64,000 bases of DNA from JACCZX01 sp963729165 (GCA_963729165.1 CAVSMM010000007.1:328989-392988); one strand, 5' to 3'. Counted from the first letter of the stretch, positions 48,852 through 62,539 are shown. Notes: generated by a model not told the origin, from the letters alone. Numbers and translations: made by a program.

Positions 48852-48860
48852 TCGCAAGAG
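48852..48860 (+). repeat. Right target-site duplication
   Basis: Second copy of TCGCAAGAG, adjoining the right inverted repeat of the IS256-family element. Confidence 0.85.
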
Positions 48861-48983
48861 CCCGCCCCACCTTACGAGCTTGACCCTCGTTTCAATGATA
48901 CTGTCATTTGCGAGCGCGTTGGCGACGTAATCGCGCGGGCCATGATACTACCGAGCCGTCCTGCGCGGAAATCAGCCGGCTAA

Positions 48984-49313
48984 TCTGCTGCCCAACGGCA
49001 CAGAACCTGACCACGTGCCCTGGCGCAGCGTGTCCACAGGGATGCGAGCGGCTCTCTCGGCCGGCGCCTGAGCTGCGTTGGCAGCCGCCACATCGCCGCG
49101 TGTCTTGTAAAGCGTGGCGAGCAACAGGAATTCCAGCGCATTTTGGTCACCGCCGCCTCGGAGGATCGGTGGCGGTTGAAGTGAAATCAGTTGCCGAAAG
49201 TTATCGGGGGTGTCAGATTTCCAGGATGGAACGGAGGTTATTGAAGCGCCATCCAACCAGGGCGCCTGATCGCCTCGTCACCCAAAATTCCGCATAGCTC
49301 TAGTGGAGGCTAC
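48984..49313. other. Gene-free stretch before the MBL fusion gene
   Basis: No family similarity is evident on the plus strand. On the minus strand DQNALEFLLLATLYKTRGD around 49,070-49,150 looks coding-like but has no recognisable start or neighbours. I leave it unassigned. Confidence 0.35.
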
Positions 49314-51170
49314 GTGCGAGTACAGTTCTGGGGGACTCGCGGTTCGATAGCCAAGCCCGGACCGAGCATGGCTCGTTACGGAGGCAACACTTCGTGCGTT
49401 GAGGTCCGGTCGGCACGAGGAACACTTGTCATTGTTGATTGCGGAACTGGAGCACACCCGCTAGGCCAAAATCTGATGTCTGCCGGCGCTGAAGGTCTGC
49501 GTGGCCACATCCTGATCAGCCACACCCATTGGGATCACATCCAAGGCATCCCATTCTTCGCTCCGCTTTTTGTGCCCGGCAACGAATGGGACATCTACGG
49601 CCCTAAGGGCCTGGGCCAATCCCTGCGTGAAACCTTGGCCGGGCAGATGCAGTATACATATTTCCCGGTCACGCTCGATCAGTGCGGGGCCAAGATTCGC
49701 TATCACGACCTCGTCGAGGGCACCTTCGATATCGACGATATCAAGGTCTCCACCCACTATCTGAATCATCCAGCGCTCACGCTCGGTTATCGGCTGGAAG
49801 CCGACGGGGTAACGGTGGTGTATTGTTGTGACCACGAACCCCACTCGCGCATGCTGGCAACCGGTCACGGGGACATCACCGGGCAAGATCTGCGATACGC
49901 CAAATTCCTCAACCGCGCCGACCTACTGATCCACGACGCGCAATACACTGCCGAAGAATACCCGGCCAAGGTCAGCTGGGGTCATAGTTCAGTCGAATAC
50001 GTGGTGAACCTCGGCCGGTACGCGGAAGTGAAGAGGATCGCGCTGACTCATCACGATCCGCTCCGAGATGACGACGCCATCGATCGCCTGGTCGCAAACG
50101 TCCGGGCAGGGTTACGGGAAAATGCATCTTCATTGGACGTTTTCGCTGCGGTCGAAGGGCAGATCGTGGAGGTCGCAGCGTCCCGCACTAAACGTCCCGC
50201 CCATCGGGCTGGAGAGTTTCAGGCCGAGATGCCCATCGAGCCGGCGTTGGCCGAGTGGTCCGTGCTTCTCGGTATCGGCGACACCAAGATGGCAGCAGCC
50301 CTTTGCGAGGCCGTTCGAGCCGAGGGCATCCACGCCAAATTTTTCTCGGACATTGATGAGGCGCGAACGCTCATTGCGAAAGACCACCCGTCGCTGGCGA
50401 TACTTGAGCACGACCCGCCTCGTATCAACGGCATGGAAACGTGCCGCGCAATCCGCCAGCAACAGAACGATCGCGAGCATGAACTGCCCGTGGTTATGGT
50501 CGCCGCACAGGAAGATCCGGATTCTGGCGCCGCGGTGGGCGTGACAGACTGGCTGATCAAGCCCTTTACCGACGCCTACGCACGAACCAAGGTACGCGCG
50601 TGGGCGTTGCGAGCAGCATGTCAGTGGATGAGGGGGCCGATTCCAAAGGACGAAGACCGGCGCTTGGCCTCGCTTCGCGCGTTGAGAATTCTCGACACCG
50701 AGCCGGAGGACAGATTTGATCGAATCACGCGTCTCGCCTCCGCACTCTTTGATGCACCAATTGCACTTGTCAGCCTGGTCGACGAAAACCGTCAATGGTT
50801 CAAATCGTGCTACGGCCTTAATATGAAAGAGACATCGCGCGACGCCGCATTTTGTGCCCACGTGGTTTATAATCGCGAACCGATGATTGTTCCGGACACA
50901 TTCCAGGACAAACGATTTGCCGACAATCCTCTCGTTATCAATGAACCCCGCATTAGGTTCTATGCTGGCTGTCCGCTCATTCTCGATGATGGAGCCTGCA
51001 TTGGCACCTTGTGTGTCATCGACACTCGCCCGCGCCCCCTGGAGGTTTCCGATGTGGCACGATTGCGCGATCTGGCAGATTTAGTAGTGCAGGAAATCCA
51101 CGGAGCATCGGCGGAACGGGGGACGCCAACGCCATCCGACGGCCGAGTGGTTGGCCCGACAGATCACTGA
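49314..51170 (+). CDS. Metallo-beta-lactamase / degenerate receiver / GAF fusion protein
   Basis: The 618-residue protein starts at GTG 49314. Residues ~1-275 are an MBL-fold hydrolase with metal ligands H70, H72, D74 and H75 (SHTHWDHIQG), and later YCCDHEPHS, LIHDAQYT and ALTHHDP. Residues ~312-435 look like a response-regulator receiver (LLGIGDTKMAAALCEAVRAE, then LAILEHDPPRINGMETCRAI, IKPF). The acceptor Asp is E365 and the acidic pair is lost, so it is probably not phosphorylated. Residues ~450-605 are a GAF domain of the type in DGCs (LASLRALRILDTEPEDRFDR, FCAHVVYNREPMIVPDTFQD). The role is inferred as a sensor-controlled hydrolase. Confidence 0.85.
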   Translation: MRVQFWGTRGSIAKPGPSMARYGGNTSCVEVRSARGTLVIVDCGTGAHPLGQNLMSAGAEGLRGHILISHTHWDHIQGIPFFAPLFVPGNEWDIYGPKGLGQSLRETLAGQMQYTYFPVTLDQCGAKIRYHDLVEGTFDIDDIKVSTHYLNHPALTLGYRLEADGVTVVYCCDHEPHSRMLATGHGDITGQDLRYAKFLNRADLLIHDAQYTAEEYPAKVSWGHSSVEYVVNLGRYAEVKRIALTHHDPLRDDDAIDRLVANVRAGLRENASSLDVFAAVEGQIVEVAASRTKRPAHRAGEFQAEMPIEPALAEWSVLLGIGDTKMAAALCEAVRAEGIHAKFFSDIDEARTLIAKDHPSLAILEHDPPRINGMETCRAIRQQQNDREHELPVVMVAAQEDPDSGAAVGVTDWLIKPFTDAYARTKVRAWALRAACQWMRGPIPKDEDRRLASLRALRILDTEPEDRFDRITRLASALFDAPIALVSLVDENRQWFKSCYGLNMKETSRDAAFCAHVVYNREPMIVPDTFQDKRFADNPLVINEPRIRFYAGCPLILDDGACIGTLCVIDTRPRPLEVSDVARLRDLADLVVQEIHGASAERGTPTPSDGRVVGPTDH

Positions 51171-51640
51171 GGCCTTCCCTGGACACCAGCGCCGGCCTAC
51201 CTAGTGCGCGACAATGATCGTGCCTACGGACATGTCTTCAGGTCTCGGGTCAGACACCGAGCACCGCATACGGGTGACCACTCCGCAGGAGCATCGTTTG
51301 TCCTTCGACGGCAGCCTTCACCAGTTTGGGCGCGAGGAAAGACAGCGAGATCGTCAAATTGACTTGTCGAGCGACGAAAGGAACCAGGAAATGACTGCCG
51401 TGCCCGACCGCCCGCCGCCCCCGTGGGTCAACAGGGACCTCCCGCACGCGCAGCTGCGTCTGACTAGGGGGTCACGCCGCGTCGCGCGCGGGTCCCTCCT
51501 GTTGACTACGGGGACGGGCTCAACCGTGCTTGACGTCAGGACTGAACACTGAAATCAGAATTACATCCAACGGCGTACTCACGCACGCCACACTGATCGG
51601 GATCGATCGGATTGGATTGATCGGAATCCGCTGGAACAGC
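51171..51640. other. Mostly non-coding stretch with a serine-recombinase remnant
   Basis: Plus-strand open frames here have no similarity. The minus strand around 51,290-51,375 reads QVNLTISLSFLAPKLVKAAV, the usual block near the C-terminal domain of serine site-specific recombinases. Nothing else of the recombinase remains. Confidence 0.5.
51290..51375 (-). pseudogene. Serine recombinase fragment
   Basis: NLTISLSFLAPKLVKAAVEG is typical of the recombinase domain of large serine recombinases from rhizobia (usually followed by RLPRG). The frame changes immediately downstream. About 30 residues remain. Confidence 0.45.
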
Positions 51641-51693
51641 TGATCGGCATCGCCGGAATGCGCAGCAATTGCGGCAATGACGGCCACCCGCCG

Positions 51694-51900
51694 TTAAATC
51701 AGATCAGCCGCCAGTGCTGGCAAGCGGTCAAAGTCATTCTCTGCCCAGCGGGATTCGATAGCGACGTTTTGGCCCTCGACATAGCCAGTTTCTCGCAAGC
51801 CCGCGTGCAACGCGGCGACCTCGGCGCCCCGGTGCCCGGGCGCGGAACTGCCGAGAAATCCGACCACCGGCACCGCCGTCTGCTGCGCTCGCCGTCGACG
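51694..51900 (-). pseudogene. ABC_sub_bind internal fragment
   Basis: VPVVGFLGSSAPGHRGAEVA followed by LRETGYVEGQNVAIESRWAE and DRLPALAADLI is the first lobe of an ABC_sub_bind protein. It stops at 51694, where VRRQVAVI or similar would follow. The upstream part (VVRRSGLVRRRRAQQ) does not belong to the signal peptide of this family, so the fragment is joined to something else. Confidence 0.7.
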
Positions 51901-51967
51901 AACTAAACCCGAGCGACGGACAACTTTCCAGTAGCACGCCACGTCCGTGGTGCGGTTGCTCGAACGG

Positions 51968-52015
51968 TACGGTTCTGTACTGAGAATTGCCTAGTACGGT
52001 TCTGTACTGAGAATT
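51968..52015 (+). repeat. Two direct repeats with palindromic core (operator-like)
   Basis: The 21-base sequence at 51968-51988 (TACGGTTCTGTACTGAGAAT plus T) recurs at 51995-52015, 27 bases apart. Each copy contains AGTAC/GTACT-type arms (in the second copy AGTACGGTTCTGTACT, 51993-52008). This looks like the tandem operator and promoter region of a TetR-regulated gene, but neither a TetR nor its target is found next to it. Confidence 0.65.
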
Positions 52016-52107
52016 CAAAGGGGAGGTGCTTTATCACCGCTCTGGCGGTGCGGCCTACGCTAGGCTGCTTCCGGGCCGGGTGGCACAGGTGCGCACGGGG
52101 CTTCACC

Positions 52108-52200
52108 ATGCCTGCAATCCTGAGCGATCTCTTGCTGTTTTCTTGCGTAACTGCCTTTATCACCGGGTTCGTGATCGCGGCTGCTAGCCTGCTCGGTTAG
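52108..52200 (+). CDS. Putative 30-residue membrane peptide
   Basis: PAILSDLLLFSCVTAFITGF followed by VIAAASLLG is a hydrophobic single-span peptide, opening at ATG 52108. GGGGCTTCACC upstream is a poor ribosome site. AGGCGCGGTTTTTTT 50-70 bases downstream could be part of a terminator. Real coding is uncertain; no family is known to me. Confidence 0.3.
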   Translation: MPAILSDLLLFSCVTAFITGFVIAAASLLG

Positions 52201-52580
52201 GGGCGCGTCAGAACACGTCGGATCACGGTGTGTAATGTCAGCCAACAGGCGCGGCCTGTAGGCGCGGTTTTTTTGTCCCTGCTCCGAGTCTTGAGCAGAC
52301 TAGGCCGCGCGCTCAGCGGTGCCCGGACTTGTCAGTACCGGCCAGGCGAGCGGACGATCCGGCGGGGCAAGCCCGTCTCGCTGCGTTCTCGGTGTAGGGC
52401 TTGATCGCGCTCGAACCGAGCATTCCTGCTCGCAGGCCCCGCGACAGTACGCTGCGCCGCCGGAGCATTATACCACCAGTTGCTGCCCCGAAAAATCCAA
52501 CTCATCGGCAAAGAAAGATCGACCTTGTCAGCGAATACTTGAACGAGAGAGATGCTCTGCTCAAATACCGGTAGGTCGAA
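52201..52580. other. Gene-free stretch
   Basis: Apart from the T-rich end near 52,255-52,280, which may terminate transcription from the left, nothing is recognised on either strand. Confidence 0.35.
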
Positions 52581-52814
52581 GTGACCTCATCGAGCAAGCA
52601 ATTCTATGACCCCGTCACCTTGAGCGTCATGGCCAGCGCCTTCGACGGCGCATACGATTTTCTTCGCACTCGATTCGGGGACAACGATCACATGCGGAGA
52701 AAGCTCGCCTTGCACATTATCCGTGAGGTCGATAGCGGCGAAAGTGATCCGAGGCGCCTTGCCGACTCGGCCATCCTTTCCGTTCTCAACATCTCGACCC
52801 GGAGAGTCCTGTAG
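52581..52814 (+). CDS. Small rhizobial hypothetical protein
   Basis: The 77-residue protein starts at GTG 52581. FYDPVTLSVMASAFDGAYDF and LHIIREVDSGESDPRRLADSAIL resemble the short conserved proteins (D-P-E-T...MASAFDDAW, then I-G-E-xD-xx-L-xxxAL) common in Bradyrhizobium. Function unknown. Confidence 0.7.
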   Translation: MTSSSKQFYDPVTLSVMASAFDGAYDFLRTRFGDNDHMRRKLALHIIREVDSGESDPRRLADSAILSVLNISTRRVL

Positions 52815-53300
52815 CCTCCGGGCGAGGGGCCGCAGCTCGAAGATCAGAAAACACGACGCGGTCTGCCTTACCCGCCTACACATCCGCTTACCGCCGCAGA
52901 TCGCATCAAAGCCGCCCGCTACCCCCAGGAATTGCCCAGCAGGTAACCCTTCTTGGCGGGCGGTGCGGTGGGGGGGCGTGCAAGATCAATCGGATTCGGC
53001 TGGCGCCGCGGGTAGTTTCACGAAACTTGAAAATTTGATTTTTAATTCCTGGTCCCTGGCCCGTTCGCGGGGGGGCTAGCGATTAACCAAGCGGGCGAGA
53101 TTTAGTTGCCCGCCGGACCATGAACATCCAGACATAACCTGTGGCCCCTGCCACAAAGTCCCAACCTCGCAGCCCCGTTTCCCAGCGGGGCTCTTTTTTT
53201 AAAATCATCAGCATCCGCAGGTAACCATTGCGGCGCTTGCTGATGTGCACAATTTATTTTTGAGCAAGGACAGCTTGAGCCCTTTAATTCCGCATTGGCC
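52815..53300. other. Gene-free stretch with a terminator
   Basis: No coding sequence is recognised. A clear intrinsic terminator lies at 53171-53200, and the remainder is featureless to my reading. Confidence 0.4.
53171..53200 (+). terminator. Rho-independent terminator
   Basis: AGCCCCG (53171-53177) pairs with CGGGGCT (53186-53192) around TTTCCCAG, followed by CTTTTTTT. A textbook 7-base stem. It probably ends transcription coming from the left; the plus-strand gene at 52581 is the nearest. Confidence 0.85.
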
Positions 53301-54018
53301 TTATTCAGGCGGCGGGGTCCCTACAGGCATGGGCGGTCGCGGGGCTTCGCCAGGGGGCGCCGGCGGGTCGGAGCGCATCCGTTTGAGGGCAGAGAACACG
53401 CCGTTCTCTCGGTCGGCGGGATGCGTCGGCTGGGGTGTGGCATTCTCGAGCGGCGGGCCGGCACTCGGCGGCAGCGGGTCGACGCCGGCGACCGACCGTG
53501 GCTGGACAGTACGGGGTTGCACCAGCTGCGGCTGAACGTTGGCGGCATGCGGCGCCGCCTCGATGGCGGCATCGCGGGACGGAACGCCAACCCGCCGCGA
53601 TCGGACATCGGCCCGATGCGTCGGCTGGACGTCAATCGGCGCAGAGCGATTGGCGTCGACATTGGCGAGCGCGGCCCGGGCCAGAGCTTCAGCCGATTTA
53701 TGGCCGGGAGGCTTCTTCTCGGCCACGCTCGTATCGGTCTTGGTGTGCTTCCGCGGCGGCAACGTCTTGACCTCCTTCACGCTCCTAACCGAGGGCTGCG
53801 CGACGGGAGCATCGGTATCCTGCTGCGGCGCGGGGCGCTGCGCGTCGACAGCAGCGGCTGCAACGGGCGTGGGCGGCTGCACGGGCTGGCTCTTGGGACG
53901 ACAGGAGCCCCCCGAAGTGCGCGAACATATAGGCGCAGACCGCGCTAGCGAGGCCGGCGCCGATGATCTCGACGAACTTTACGAAAAAGCGCGAGAAGTA
54001 GGACACCTCGCCAGACAT
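53301..54018 (-). CDS. Membrane-anchored Pro/Ala-rich protein, one frameshift
   Basis: The start SGEVSYFSRFFVKFVEIIGA is followed by a membrane helix (GLASAVCAYMFAHFGGLLSS). The sequence then changes frame near 53880 to a long Pro/Ala/Val-rich periplasmic tail (QPPTPVAAAAVDAQRPAPQQ, SAEALARAALANVDANRSAP). The combination is known as a widespread rhizobial hypothetical protein of ~200-240 residues. Function unknown; it may span the envelope like TonB or VirB10 linkers, which is a guess from composition. Confidence 0.7.
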
Positions 54019-54181
54019 GCAAATCCCTGATCCGAACCCGTGGGAATTCCAACGGCCGCTTCAGGCGAATTCAGGGCGCCGACCGCGAGAAAAAGTGACG
54101 ATACTGCGGAAAAAGCTGTGGTTGGGCATGCTTCGCCCATCAGATTGCAGGTGAGCTGGTCGTAAGAACGGGAGCACTCAG

Positions 54182-54364
54182 ATGCGCAACATCATCGTAG
54201 CAACTGCGGCCAGTTTGGGTCTGGCTGTTAGTTTCATCGGCGGATGGGCTACGTCGACCTCTCACGCGCGTGTTGCCACTCCGGCAGTCGATCCCTTGCA
54301 AATCATGACAAGCGCCAAGAATCTCCCGAAACCGGAGTTCGTGGACTACACCTTCGTGTTCTGA
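54182..54364 (+). CDS. Small exported protein
   Basis: The 60-residue product has a signal peptide (RNIIVATAASLGLAVSFIGG, ending WATSTSHA) and a short mature part with DPLQIMTSAKNLPKPEFVDY. GGGAGC precedes the ATG. Such short exported proteins with an N-P-x-P-x-x-x-Y-like tail are common in rhizobia, with no known function. Confidence 0.6.
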   Translation: MRNIIVATAASLGLAVSFIGGWATSTSHARVATPAVDPLQIMTSAKNLPKPEFVDYTFVF

Positions 54365-54554
54365 GCACTCCCACGCCAAAATGTCGCTCGATGGGGGCCG
54401 TCACCCCCCACTCCACTTCCTTGAGCGATTTCAAGAGTCCCAGGGCCAGGCAATTCCTGGGGCTCTTGAAAATTGAAAAGACTGCCAGGTGGTTGCCGAG
54501 CGCCCCCTGACATCGTTGATTGTGGTACCCTCGTTTGATCGGGAGCCGCTCGCA

Positions 54555-54758
54555 ATGAGACGCCGCGATTTCCTCACTCTTGTCGGCGGGGCGGCGGCAT
54601 GGCCGCTGGCTGCGCGCGCGCAGCTGTCCGGCCGCGGAGGCGTGGTCTCGACGACTAGCATCGCGGGCCTTACGCTCGGGGCGGCCGGCTCATGGGCAAG
54701 CACGCCCTCGCCCTCGACATCTCGGTCGACCTCGGCTTGCCTGACGGCAGATTTCTGA
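54555..54758 (+). pseudogene. ABC_sub_bind N-terminal fragment
   Basis: RRRDFLTLVGGAAAWPLAAR followed by AQ is the family's signal peptide, which then runs into an unrelated sequence (LSGRGGVVSTTSIAGLTLGA). The fusion stops at 54758. A remnant. Confidence 0.7.
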
Positions 54759-54784
54759 CGGCTACTAAGGACGACAACGCAAGG

Positions 54785-55417
54785 TCACATAGGCGGCGTT
54801 ACTCCATCCCGACCGACGCGCCACGCACGACCTTGCAGCGTTCCATCGGGCTGTTTGATCGCGGCGATGAAGACTTTGGCGCCAAGCTTGAGATCGCTCT
54901 TGTCCCCCTGCACGTAAACAACAATAGGCGTATTGGCGGGGACAAAGATTTTCTTTTCTCCGTCCTTGTATTTCAGCGTCAGCGTTTGCCCATCAACCGC
55001 GGTGACAACCCGTTCAACGTTCGCGTTGGTCATTGTGCTCTGGGGACGAAGATCCCATGGGTAGTGTCCTTCTCCGGTTCCGCGCATTGCCTCAGGAAAG
55101 ATATGTACTTCGAGTGCGCTCTGGCTGCCGTCAGCCTGCGGCATCGCGGTGACGCCCACGAACGAGCCCTGTTTGATGTCGGAAAGCGATGCCTTGACCA
55201 CGCCGGCGATCTGCGGATTGTCGGCGAGCGTCACCTTTAATTCGGCACCATCGCGTGCCTTGATCACATAAATCGAGCCATCGATGCGTTCGATGCTGCC
55301 GCGTATGCGAACTGTTTCTTGCGCCAAGGACGTTGCGATACCCGTTACCATCGTCGCGAGAGCGCCAAGAGCGATGCCCGCAAGCGCCGCTACCGTCATT
55401 TTGTAATTAGCTTTCAT
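54785..55417 (-). CDS. Conserved exported protein with OB-fold-like repeats
   Basis: The 210-residue protein begins at 55417 (ATG behind GGGAGGAACTT), with signal peptide KANYKMTVAALAGIALGALATMVTGIATSLAQ. The mature part has RIRGSIERIDGSIYVIKARD, GAELKVTLADNPQIAGVVKA, and later VVTAVDGQTLTLKYKDGEKK, a repeat of short beta strands like DUF5666/OB-fold proteins. GHYPWDLRPQSTMTNANVE is the central conserved loop. An 87-codon upstream extension is rejected since it is non-coding in character. It is a periplasmic protein of unknown role. Confidence 0.75.
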   Translation of the reverse strand: MKANYKMTVAALAGIALGALATMVTGIATSLAQETVRIRGSIERIDGSIYVIKARDGAELKVTLADNPQIAGVVKASLSDIKQGSFVGVTAMPQADGSQSALEVHIFPEAMRGTGEGHYPWDLRPQSTMTNANVERVVTAVDGQTLTLKYKDGEKKIFVPANTPIVVYVQGDKSDLKLGAKVFIAAIKQPDGTLQGRAWRVGRDGVTPPM

Positions 55418-55671
55418 AAGTTCCTCCCATTGATTGGCCGGAGACGTTAGCACACTAAGGGATGGACGTGGGCAGAGCTGGCAGGCTGTTCCTGGATAGA
55501 CGGAGCCGCGATGCCCGTCAGCGAGACCACCACCGACCACGCTAGCCTGCTGTACGGCGCCCGCCACGACCAAGACCGGATTCGGACATGGCGCAAGAGC
55601 ACGATGTGGGGCAAGATCGGCCCCAGGCTCTAGCGTCCTGTCGGCAACCCCCCTGCCCGGAGGGCCATTCG

Positions 55672-56328
55672 ATGGCATCCTTCACCATCACGCCGCTGAC
55701 GGATCACACCGGCGTCGAGGTCATTGGCCTCGACTTCACCCAGCCGATCGACACGGAAAACCGCGCCGTCCTCCGCCGCGCATTCGCCGAGCATCACGTG
55801 CTGGTGATGCGCGACCAGCACTTCACCCCGGAGCAATTCAAGGCCGCTGTGCAGCTCTTCGGCGAGGTGCAGCCGCACGACAAGAAGGAGCACCATGTCC
55901 CCGGCCATCCGGGCGTGGACTACGTTTCCAACGACGAGATCGTGGACGGCAGGCGCATCATCCCGGGGGAGACGTTCCACACCGACCACTCCAACCATCC
56001 GCGCCCGCCCAAAGCCACCACGCTGTTCGCAGTCGAGCTGCCCTCCAGCGGCCGCGACACGCAATACGTCAACATGCACGACGCCTTTGACGACCTGCCC
56101 GAGGGCACCAAGCAAAAAATCGATGGGCTCAAGGCCGTTCACGTCTATCTCAGCAAATACAGTCCACGCCCGCTCGGCAAGATCACCGAAGAAAGTCGCC
56201 GCAACTTGCCGCCGCCCGGTATCCACCCGCTGGTGCGCACGCATCCCGAGAACGGCCGCAAGGCGTTGTTCCTCAATCCGGTGCGCATGGAATCAATCGT
56301 CGGCATGGAGGATAAGGAGGCGCTGGCA
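55672..56328 (+). pseudogene. TauD/TfdA dioxygenase, 3' truncated
   Basis: This is the N-terminal two-thirds of an Fe(II)/2-oxoglutarate dioxygenase of the taurine or 2,4-D type: TPLTDHTGVEVIGLDFTQPI, FHTDHSNHPRPPKATTLFAV with the HxD iron ligands in HTDH, and HPLVRTHPENGRKALFLNPV. After MEDKEALA at ~56,328 the expected C-terminal helix with the third His ligand is replaced by the start of a Bug receptor. The enzyme cannot be active without its distal His and Arg. AGGGC precedes the ATG. Confidence 0.85.
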
Positions 56329-57272
56329 TCTGGCCGCGGGCGCTGCGGCGCTGCCGGCCGGATCGCGCTTCGCTTGGGCGCAGACCTATCCGGCTCGGCC
56401 AGTGCGCTGGATCGTGCCGTTCGGACCCGCCGGCGCGACCGACATTACTGCGCGCCTCATCGGGCAATGGTTGTCGGAGCGGCTGGGTCAGCAATTCGTC
56501 ATTGAAAATCGCCCGGGCGCCGGCAGCAATATCGGCAGCGAGGCGGTCGTGCGGGCGCCGCCGGACGGATATACACTTCTCCTAGTTAGCGCGGCGAACG
56601 CAATCAACGCGACGTTCTACGACAAGCTCAATTTCAATGTCGTCCGCGATATTGCCCCGGTCGCACCCACCGTCCGCTTTCCCTATGTCATGGTGGTAAA
56701 TCCTTCGGTTCCTGCCAAGACGCTTCCCGAGTTCATTGCTTATGCCAAGGCCAATCCCGGCAAAATCAATTATGCGTCGCCCGGCACCGGCAGCGCGCCG
56801 CATATCAACGGCGAGCTGTTCAAGGTGATGACCGGCACCAATATGGTGCATGTGCCGTATCGCAGCGGCGGTGATGACCGATTTGTTGAGCGGACAAGTC
56901 CAGCTTTACTTTGGCACCACGGCATCGTCGCTCGAATATGTCAGAACCGGCAAACTGCGCGCGCTGGCGGTGACCATCGAGCGGCGCTTGGATGCGCTGC
57001 CGGACATCCCGACTGTGGGCGATTTCGTGCCGGGTTACGAGGCGAGTAACTGGTACGGCATCGGCGCGCCCAGGAATACGCCCGTTGAGGTGATCGAGAA
57101 ACTCAACAAGGAGACCAATGCCGGCCTCGCCGATCCCAAGCTAAAGGCGCGGCTTGACGACCTCGGCGGCATCGCGCTGACGGGCTCACCCAGCGACTTC
57201 GGCAAGCTCATCGTGGAAGAGACCGACAAGTGGGGCAAGGTGGTCAAGTTCGTGGGCATCAAGGCGGACTGA
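56327..57272 (+). pseudogene. Bug-type receptor, joined to TauD remnant, one frameshift
   Basis: Beginning HLAAGAAALPAGSRFAWAQ (end of a signal peptide lacking its first ~8 residues), the sequence is a TctC/Bug receptor: YPARPVRWIVPFGPAGATDI, IENRPGAGSNIGSEAVVRA, YASPGTGSAPHINGELFKVM, then after a frame change near 56866 DLLSGQVQLYFGTTASSLEY, VPGYEASNWYGIGAPRNTPV and a stop at 57272. The start codon and signal N-terminus have been lost at the TauD join, so it cannot be expressed as a normal exported receptor from here. Confidence 0.8.
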
Positions 57273-57500
57273 ACCGCGCGGATGGGCCAACATATTCCGT
57301 AACATCCATTCGGCAGGTTGCTTCAACACAGATTCGCCCGAGGCGAACACGGGTCCGCCAGATCGGCCCCATCGGAACCGATCGCACCCAGCCCTGTTTC
57401 GTGGCACCTAGTTAAATGCCCTCACCAACCGCCGACCCTGCCGTGTTAAGCTGTAGGTGCAGGGGCGTCGGGAGCCTGGGTCGACCGGCGTGTCAACGAG
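57273..57500. other. Intergenic region upstream of the GAF kinase
   Basis: No coding similarity is visible. It presumably contains the promoter of the kinase operon, without an obvious -35/-10. Confidence 0.35.
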
Positions 57501-62018
<4,518 letters not shown>

Positions 62019-62022
<4 letters not shown>

Positions 62023-62386
62023 GCAAGCGCATACTGGTGGTCGAGGACCAAGAGGACAGTCGCAAAATTCTCCGCGATCTGCTCACCAGCGCCGACTACG
62101 AAATGACCGAGGTTGTTAACGGCGAGCAGGCGCTGGCGGCGGTGGCAAACAGCGGCCCGACCTGATCCTGATGGACATCCAAATGCCAGTCCTCGACGGC
62201 TACGAGGCGACGCGCCGGATCAAAGCCGACCCGGCGCTCAAGGACGTTCCAATCATTGTGGTGACCTCGTATGCCTTGAGTGGCGGCGACGAGGCCAAGG
62301 CACGCGCGGCGGGCTGCGATGACTTCGTCCCCAAACCTTTCAGTCCGCGTCAGCTGCTGGCAAAAATCCGGAAATTGCTGCCGTAG
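62019..62386 (+). CDS. Single-domain response regulator, one frameshift
   Basis: The GTG at 62019 overlaps the kinase stop. It begins SKRILVVEDQEDSRKILRDL with the acidic pair in EDQED. After a frame change near 62150 it continues LILMDIQMPVLDGYEATRRI (acceptor Asp codon 62174-62176), then VVTSYALSGGDEAKARAAGC and the lysine in FVPKPFSPR. About 122 residues without an output domain, so it probably acts on another protein or as a phosphate sink for the adjacent kinase. Confidence 0.88.
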
Positions 62387-62539
62387 CCCCGGTCGGGTGT
62401 GCTCCCCTCAGCGGACTGTTTGCCCGGCTGCTACGCGCTGACCTCAATGCCTATTTCAGGCGCATAGGTGACTTTGGTCACACACTTTTGGGGAGAGGTC
62501 TGGTAGTATTTCCACATCCATCTTGGCTCGCCTGATCCC

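Larger units (their letters stand above)
47359..48983 (+). pseudogene. Small ORF interrupted by IS256-family element
   Basis: Codons 1-23 (47359-47427, PQPIVGNSLHFSDAYAILES) end exactly at the left target duplication. If the element and one copy of the 9-base duplication are removed, the frame continues from 48861 (PAPPYELDPRFNDTVICERV) to a TAA at 48981-48983. That gives a 63-residue protein with a plausible composition. The frame is exact across the excised site. I do not recognise the protein. Confidence 0.6.

Noticed and set aside
53295..53948. 217-residue plus-strand frame
   Set aside because: Antisense to the membrane-anchored Pro-rich gene, which has a recognisable N-terminus.
55418..55678. 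87-codon N-terminal extension of the exported OB-like protein
   Set aside because: The signal peptide and GGGAGGAA ribosome site point to the start at 55417.
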